Shown here: positions 59,560 to 64,000 of the stretch, in pieces
Layout: each line of letters opens with the position of its first letter
Position numbering within the stretch: position 1 is the stretch's first letter
NCBI RefSeq assembly: GCF_004011695.2
Contig: NC_082412.1
Location: 1,860,001-1,924,000 of the forward strand
Length of the DNA stretch: 64,000 bases
Source: Ascochyta rabiei
Taxonomy: Eukaryota > Ascomycota > Dothideomycetes > Pleosporales > Didymellaceae
Direction of reading: 5' to 3'
The notes under the pieces: model-generated
The model's database searches: none
What the model was told of the DNA's origin: nothing
What the model saw: the letters and a program-made list of their open reading frames with translations, nothing else
Position numbers and translations under genes: made by a program

Positions 59560-59761
59560 TAATAGGCGCTAGGCCTAGGGGTACCTCTGCTAGTCTTGGC
59601 GAGCTACTATAGGGCTAGTCAGCCCAGACTGTATAAAGGTGTTAGAGGTTATTACTAATACTCTAGTAATTAGTCTTGTTACTACACACTACGTACCTTA
59701 ATACACCTGCTATCCTCTTTAACCCTATCCTCCCTTGTAATCGCTTTGTACACTCTTTACA
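59560..59761 (+). repeat. G-B 3' LTR
   Basis: 202 bp ending CTCTTTACA, preceded by a polypurine tract. Followed by the CTGTG duplication and Y1 sequence. Confidence 0.9.
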
Positions 59762-60321
59762 CTGTGTTTGTTATAGTAGTATACTTGTAGATAAGGGCTA
59801 AATATAGTATATAAGTATTTTATTATTACAGCTATATATTTCTATTTATCTTAGTAGTTTTACTTATATATTTTATATAAGTTAAAAAAATTTTAAATTT
59901 TTACGCGTTACTATTGTATACTTCCTTTCCTTCTGCTAAGAGTTCTAAGTATTGCATTAGGGTATTGGTTAATGCAATAATGGTATTAATAGGGTTTATT
60001 AATTCTTATATAGTTGTGTGTATATTACCCCTTATAGTTTATATTAGTGAGGATACCTAAGTGCTCCTTAGAGTAGAGGCTGGTTTATATTCTAAGACAA
60101 GTAAAGGTTGTAGTTTAAAAGGCTTTGCGTGTAGTTAAGTGTTACCTTCTAGGTCTATAATGTCTTAGATTTCTAAAGCTTTATATTACATCTTAAGTTA
60201 GTAATCCTAGAGGATCTATTTACTTAAGTTAGTATAAATAACTATTACGTCCCTCTAGCTGTGGCTAGTTGCTATTTTGCTTGTTATTAGCGCTTATTGT
60301 AGCAGCAGTAAGACTCTTAAT

Positions 60322-60488
60322 TACAAGATTAGATAGTAATAGTAATAAGTTAATAATAATGTATTAATGTTCTGTTGTTGTTCTATGTAGGGGTGATTAT
60401 GTCTTATCTAGGTTCTAGTAGGAGTTAGTACACGGTTTCTTGGCAGGTATATCGCCTAACCTATTTCTCTAATACCTTTCATTTAACA
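60322..60488 (-). repeat. Y1 5' LTR
   Basis: 167 bp, ending CATTTAACA, followed by the AATCT duplication and G-D sequence. The primer-binding site complement GCAGCAGTAAGACTCTTAAT lies immediately left of it at 60302-60321. Confidence 0.88.
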
Positions 60489-61985
60489 AATCTAGACGTG
60501 CCTATTACCTCCTGTAAGAAGGTATTATGGCATATTTTAACCTATTTTAATAATATCTAACTTCCTTTACAGTTAAAGTACCAGATTGCAGGCACTAGAA
60601 AGATCCTTACTTAGCTCTAAGAAGAGAGGGAGGAGCAGGAGGCTGCTGAGCAGGCCGCCGCTAATACTGCTACTACTGCTGCTGCTGCTAAGAAGCCTTA
60701 TAGTTATAAGGCTTCTACTAATACCTATAGTAGCAGTCTTAGTTAGTAGATATTCCCTATAATAGAAAGATTAGATTAATAATACCTAAGTTTGTAGTTA
60801 GCAGACAGTTTTAGGCTAATATAGTAATTAGGTGCATTACACTCTTAGATAGTCTAAATAATACTAGGAAGATGTTCCTTTAGACTAATTCTCTTATATT
60901 TGCTTGCAATTATAACTATATAACGTGGCATGTAACTTTCTTTATTTTCTTATATTAGAAATAGCTATAATAGGCTTAAAGATGTCTAATTTAGCTAGTC
61001 TGTATTTCTTAGAGTAAGGTAGGGTTATGTTTTCCCTTCGCGTAAACTATTAAACACTTATTAATTAAAAAAACCCTATAGGGAAAAATATGAATAAGTA
61101 AAGGTATTTAGCTTTTTAAGTCCCCCCCTTTTTTAGACTTTAACCTTAACATCCTATTACGCAGTCTAAGTAGTTACTTTATTATTTTCTGGTAATGTTT
61201 TAGCGCTTCTTTAGAAAGATTTATGCTAATTTCCTAGGAATTTTCTAAGTTAGGGAATCTGTCCTACTTAATAAGGTATTCCTACTGTCTATTAGTTAGT
61301 TACCTTCTATTAAGGACTTTCTCTACATCCTACACCTTCTCCTCCTCCTTTACTATAGGTTCTTATACTAATTCCTATATAGTTAGAAGTTAACTTCTTA
61401 GTGTGTATAGGTCTAGCAGTAACGCATAGAATACTAGGTAGATTCCTTTTATTTCTAGCAGGTTAATTCTGTATGCGCTAGGTCTAATCTAGGCTGTAAT
61501 AGTCCTAGGTCCTAGGTATTTCTAGTCTAGCTTCTTTTTAAGGCGTACTGTCCTAATATTCCTACTAAAAACTAGTACTTTGTTACCTACTTTAAAGGGT
61601 GCTAGTAGTTGTTTCTTCTCTAAGTGTTTCTTTTAATACTTGTTTGTCTTTTCTAAATTTACTTTATAGGTAGCCTATAAGGAAATAACTCTAGCAGCTA
61701 ATTCCTTTGTAAGGGGAGATTCTCTGCATTTTAATGCTAAGGTAGGCTAATCTGCGCCTCTTAGATCTATACTGTAACAGGTGAAGAAGTGTATGACATT
61801 TATAGATGCGTAAATGCTATTATTATACGCAAATTCTGCAATTAAAATCTATAAGGCCTAATTGTCTTATTCTAGTGTACAGTAGCAACGTAAGTACTGT
61901 TTAAGAGTCTAATCTTGCCTTTTTATTTCGCTATCTGTCTAGGGATAATAGGCTAACGTTAAGACTTGTCTTAAGTTTAGATAGT

Positions 61986-62153
61986 TGTTAAATAAAAGGT
62001 ATCGGAGAAATGGGTTAGGCGATATACCTGCCAAGAAACAGTGCAGGGGCCCCTACTAGAACCTAGATAAGACGAAAATCACCCTTACATAGAACAAGAA
62101 CAGATTATTAATACATTATTATTAACTTATTACTATTACTATCTAATCTAACA
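61986..62153 (+). repeat. Y2 5' LTR
   Basis: 168 bp, same family as 46066-46233 and 60322-60488 in opposite orientation. Left flank ATAGT (61981-61985) is the candidate duplicated target. Confidence 0.88.
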
Positions 62154-62173
62154 ATTAAGAGTCTTACTGCTGC
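62154..62173 (+). promoter_or_regulatory. Y2 primer-binding site, tRNA-Lys(CUU) anticodon-arm type
   Basis: ATTAAGAGTCTTACTGCTGC directly after the LTR; the first 15 bases are identical to the Z site. Complementary to a 5-bp stem strand plus loop CTCTTAA. Confidence 0.6.
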
Positions 62174-62199
62174 TACGATAAGCACTAATAATAAGCAAA

Positions 62200-64000
62200 A
62201 TGTTAACTAGCTAAAGCCAGAGGGACGCAACAGTTATTCTTACTAACTTAAGCAAATAGATCCCCTAGTATTGCTAACTTAAGATGTAATGTAAAGCTCT
62301 AGAAATCTAGGACATTATAGACCTAGAAGGCAACACTTAACTACGCGCAAAGCCTATTAAACTACAACCTCTACTTATCTTAGAATACAAACCAGCCTCT
62401 GCTCTAAGGAGCACTTAGGTATCCTCCTTAACAAACCTATAAGGGGCAATACGCGCACAACTACATAAGAAATAATTAACCCTGTTAATACCTTTATAGC
62501 GACAACTAATACCCTTATATATCACTTAGAACTCTTAGCAGAAAGAAAAGAAGCATATAACAGCAACGCGTAAGAATTTAAATAATTTTTAACTTATATA
62601 AAATATATAAGTAAAACTACTAAGATAAATAGAAATATATAGCTGTAATAATAAAATTCTTAATTACTATAGTTAGGCCTTATCTATAAGTAAGCTACTT
62701 TAATAAACACAGTATTCTACAGACCTAGATTATAAATGTCTAGGCAGTAGTAGGAGTAGATCTTAATAACAAGATTAGAAGGGTATAAGAAAGGTATTAT
62801 TAAGCACTAAAGCCTATAAGAGTCCTGTAAAAGTAGGAACTATAGCTTAGCAAATATAACTAAGCTTTAACTTATACAGAAGCCCTTAAAATAGAGGATA
62901 TAATATAGAGCAAGCTAGTTATAGATAACTTCCTAAAAGTAGTCTTAAAGATTACCTTAGCATAGATAGTAATATTAACCAGTGTAGGAAGTAACTAAAG
63001 TAATATAGAAAGAAGACAGATAATAAAACTGTTCTATAAGTATATAAGCCTAGCCTATCTAATATAAGGTAGAATAAAAAGTAGCTTTATAATACATAGT
63101 AGAGCCTTTGCAGCAAGCAGTGAATCTAACTTAAACACACAGAGAGACGCCTTAAGTGTGCAAATTAGAGCTCTATCTGCAGCGCTAAACTAAAGGTAAT
63201 TAAAGCGTAAAATAAATGCGTCTAGTAACGAGTCTAAGCAATTCTAAAGAAGGAATGTAGTAGAAGCTGTAGACATATGTCTAGCTTGCAAACAGCGCTA
63301 TATTATTAGTAACTGTTACTATATTAATAATAATTCAGAAATTCCTAAGTAGTTTAAACTAAATTAAAATATTATAAAGCTAGTACAGTATAAACTTTAA
63401 TATAAGCTAGACTTATAAAGAACAGTAAACAAACTAAATACTAGTTTAAAGCAACCCTGCCTAGTAATAACAAACTCTTAATTAACTATTCTATACATTA
63501 AGACGTCTTAAACACTAGACAAGATTATTAAGTAACTAGATAGCTAAGAAATTACTTAGGTTAATAAAGGTAGTATAAAAGCAGTATGTAGCGTAAGTAA
63601 TTAAGGATATCTATTAGAGAAGGTATTTCTCCTAGATTCTAGCTTAACTATGCATATCTATAATAACCTCTTAAGACTTAGAGACATACGCTAGGCATTA
63701 ATAGGAGATTGTATCTAGACTAGGAACTCTAAGGTTTAGATACAAGGATATAGTACTGTTAATATATTAGTAGAGGGATCTTAAGGCAAACAAGTACTAC
63801 ACTTAGACAATGTTGCGTAGTGCCCAGATTTCCTCTGCAACCTATTATTATTTAGGCTACTCTAAAGATAAGGAATATAGTAGAATAACTAAGAAGATCT
63901 AATACCGCTATATTTAAGAAACAGCAACATTATAGCTATACTTATAGAAAGCTTTAGATAGTAGGCTATTAAATAACTAAATATAGCTACAGCAGCACTC
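62200..64000 (+). pseudogene. Y2 gag-protease part of the copia polyprotein, RIP-broken, cut by window end
   Basis: Gag frame with CAR-type stops. A knuckle near 63265-63310 reads CLACKQRYIISNC, spaced CX2CX3HX4C with His as Tyr. The protease region near 63625-63660 shows FLLDSSLTMHIYNNLL, where DSG is expected. GYSTVNI and NLLLFRLLQRQGI follow, typical of copia between protease and integrase. The matching Y1 section was split by G-B. Confidence 0.72.

Larger units (their letters stand above)
52467..59761 (+). mobile_element. Ty3/gypsy G copy B, 7295 bp, complete
   Basis: LTRs 52467-52668 and 59560-59761 (202 bp each) between CTGTG duplications (52462-52466, 59762-59766). Gag-pol on the plus strand (about 52.9-57.7 kb), the antisense accessory gene at 58011-59019, then about 540 bp and a purine tract (GAGAAGGGAGG) just before the 3' LTR. 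Inverted relative to G-A. Confidence 0.93.
46250..60250 (-). pseudogene. Y1 copia polyprotein, interrupted and RIP-broken
   Basis: Minus strand. RNase H and the C-terminus are near 46.3-47.1 kb and RT at about 47.1-47.9 kb (KALYRLCISLLLQQKEF and the Asn-containing FFYIDNIII). Integrase lies upstream, split by T2 at 48505-50368. The gag/protease part is at about 51-52.4 kb; G-B interrupts the gag region at 52467, and the N-terminal part resumes at 59767. Compare Y2 from 62154. Confidence 0.78.
46066..60488 (-). mobile_element. Ty1/copia retrotransposon Y copy 1, split by T2 and G-B
   Basis: LTRs 46066-46233 (168 bp) and 60322-60488 (167 bp) flanked by AATCT (46061-46065, 60489-60493). Minus-strand coding is shown by a G6 polypurine tract next to the left (3') LTR at 46234 and the ATTAAGAGTCTTACTGCTGC primer site next to the right LTR. 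Without T2 and G-B its length is about 5.26 kb. RT motif FFYIDNIII is on the minus strand near 47300. Confidence 0.9.
45344..60779 (+). pseudogene. Antisense accessory gene of G-D, split by copia Y1
   Basis: Pieces 45344-46065 and 60494-60779. The ATG at 45344 begins MYLPTRCKINI, and the introns and exon borders match those at 26021-27040. Y1 landed in coding exon 4 (AATCT duplicated at 46061-46065 and 60489-60493). The part after Y1 holds the last intron, the Glu-rich and poly-Ala segment (ACTGCTACTACTGCTGCT at about 60665-60690) and the double TAA at 60777. Stops are CAR-derived. Confidence 0.7.
16972..64000 (-). mobile_element. Ty3/gypsy G copy D, split by X, Y1 and Y2, runs off the window
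   Basis: Its own sequence is in three visible pieces: 16972-17557, 45183-46065 and 60489-61985. Joined at the TSDs of X (ATAGC) and Y1 (AATCT), they follow G-A from 25281 to about 28245 without a gap. Coding of gag-pol is on the minus strand. Only the 3' LTR, the antisense accessory gene and the end of pol are visible; about 4.3 kb should lie beyond Y2. As host of three other elements it is the oldest insertion of the nest. Confidence 0.88.
61986..64000 (+). mobile_element. Ty1/copia Y copy 2 (inverted), 5' part only
   Basis: 168-bp LTR 61986-62153 (TGTTAAATAAAAGG to CTAATCTAACA), the reverse complement of the Y1 LTRs. The primer site ATTAAGAGTCTTACTGCTGC is at 62154, so coding is on the plus strand. 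Inserted in G-D pol. The second LTR lies outside the window. Confidence 0.88.

Overview
The window comes from a filamentous ascomycete (Pezizomycotina). The grounds are a heterokaryon-incompatibility (HET) gene, a sugar-transporter gene with four 49-55 bp introns bounded by GTAAGT and AG, and a large block of transposons mutated by C-to-T changes of the repeat-induced point mutation (RIP) type. I cannot name the species; Pleosporales would fit but is only a guess.

Layout. Bases 1 to about 6.7 kb are ordinary gene-bearing DNA with two intact genes, both on the minus strand: HET (56-2101) and a five-exon MFS sugar transporter (3486-5283). From about 6.7 kb to the end there is no intact gene. 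The sequence becomes AT-rich and consists almost wholly of nested transposable elements. Reading frames in them can still be followed; they are broken mainly by TAG/TAA where CAG/CAA or TGG is expected.

The nest was resolved by matching terminal repeats and target-site duplications (TSDs). Fot1/pogo-type DNA transposon T1 (7591-16213) is split by Ty3/gypsy element R1 (9341-16095, TSD GTACT). Next comes an old gypsy copy, G-D, starting at 16972 and running past the window end. It is split by gypsy X (17558-45182, TSD ATAGC), copia Y1 (46066-60488, TSD AATCT) and the inverted copia Y2 (from 61986). X in turn contains a Tad-type LINE (18191-24309), a 701-bp hAT-like fold-back element (24553-25253), gypsy G-A (25281-32582), copia Z (33565-38748), a 955-bp TRIM (41523-42477) and a 433-bp pogo-type MITE (42481-42913) lying inside the TRIM's target duplication. 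Y1 contains Fot1-type T2 (48505-50368) and gypsy G-B (52467-59761). Removing the insertions gives sensible lengths: T1 1863 bp against T2 1864; X about 6.9 kb; Y1 about 5.3 kb; G 7.3 kb.

Main observation. Three different gypsy families (R1, G, X) each carry an extra gene in antisense orientation between the 3' end of pol and the 3' LTR. In G this gene has a 288-residue reading frame in four coding exons whose phases fit exactly, plus a possible 5'-leader intron, and it is present in three copies. In X the frame runs unbroken across three later insertions. I recognise none of the three products. An antisense gene can keep its introns through an RNA intermediate, which makes these good candidates for a shared accessory-gene design in fungal LTR retrotransposons.
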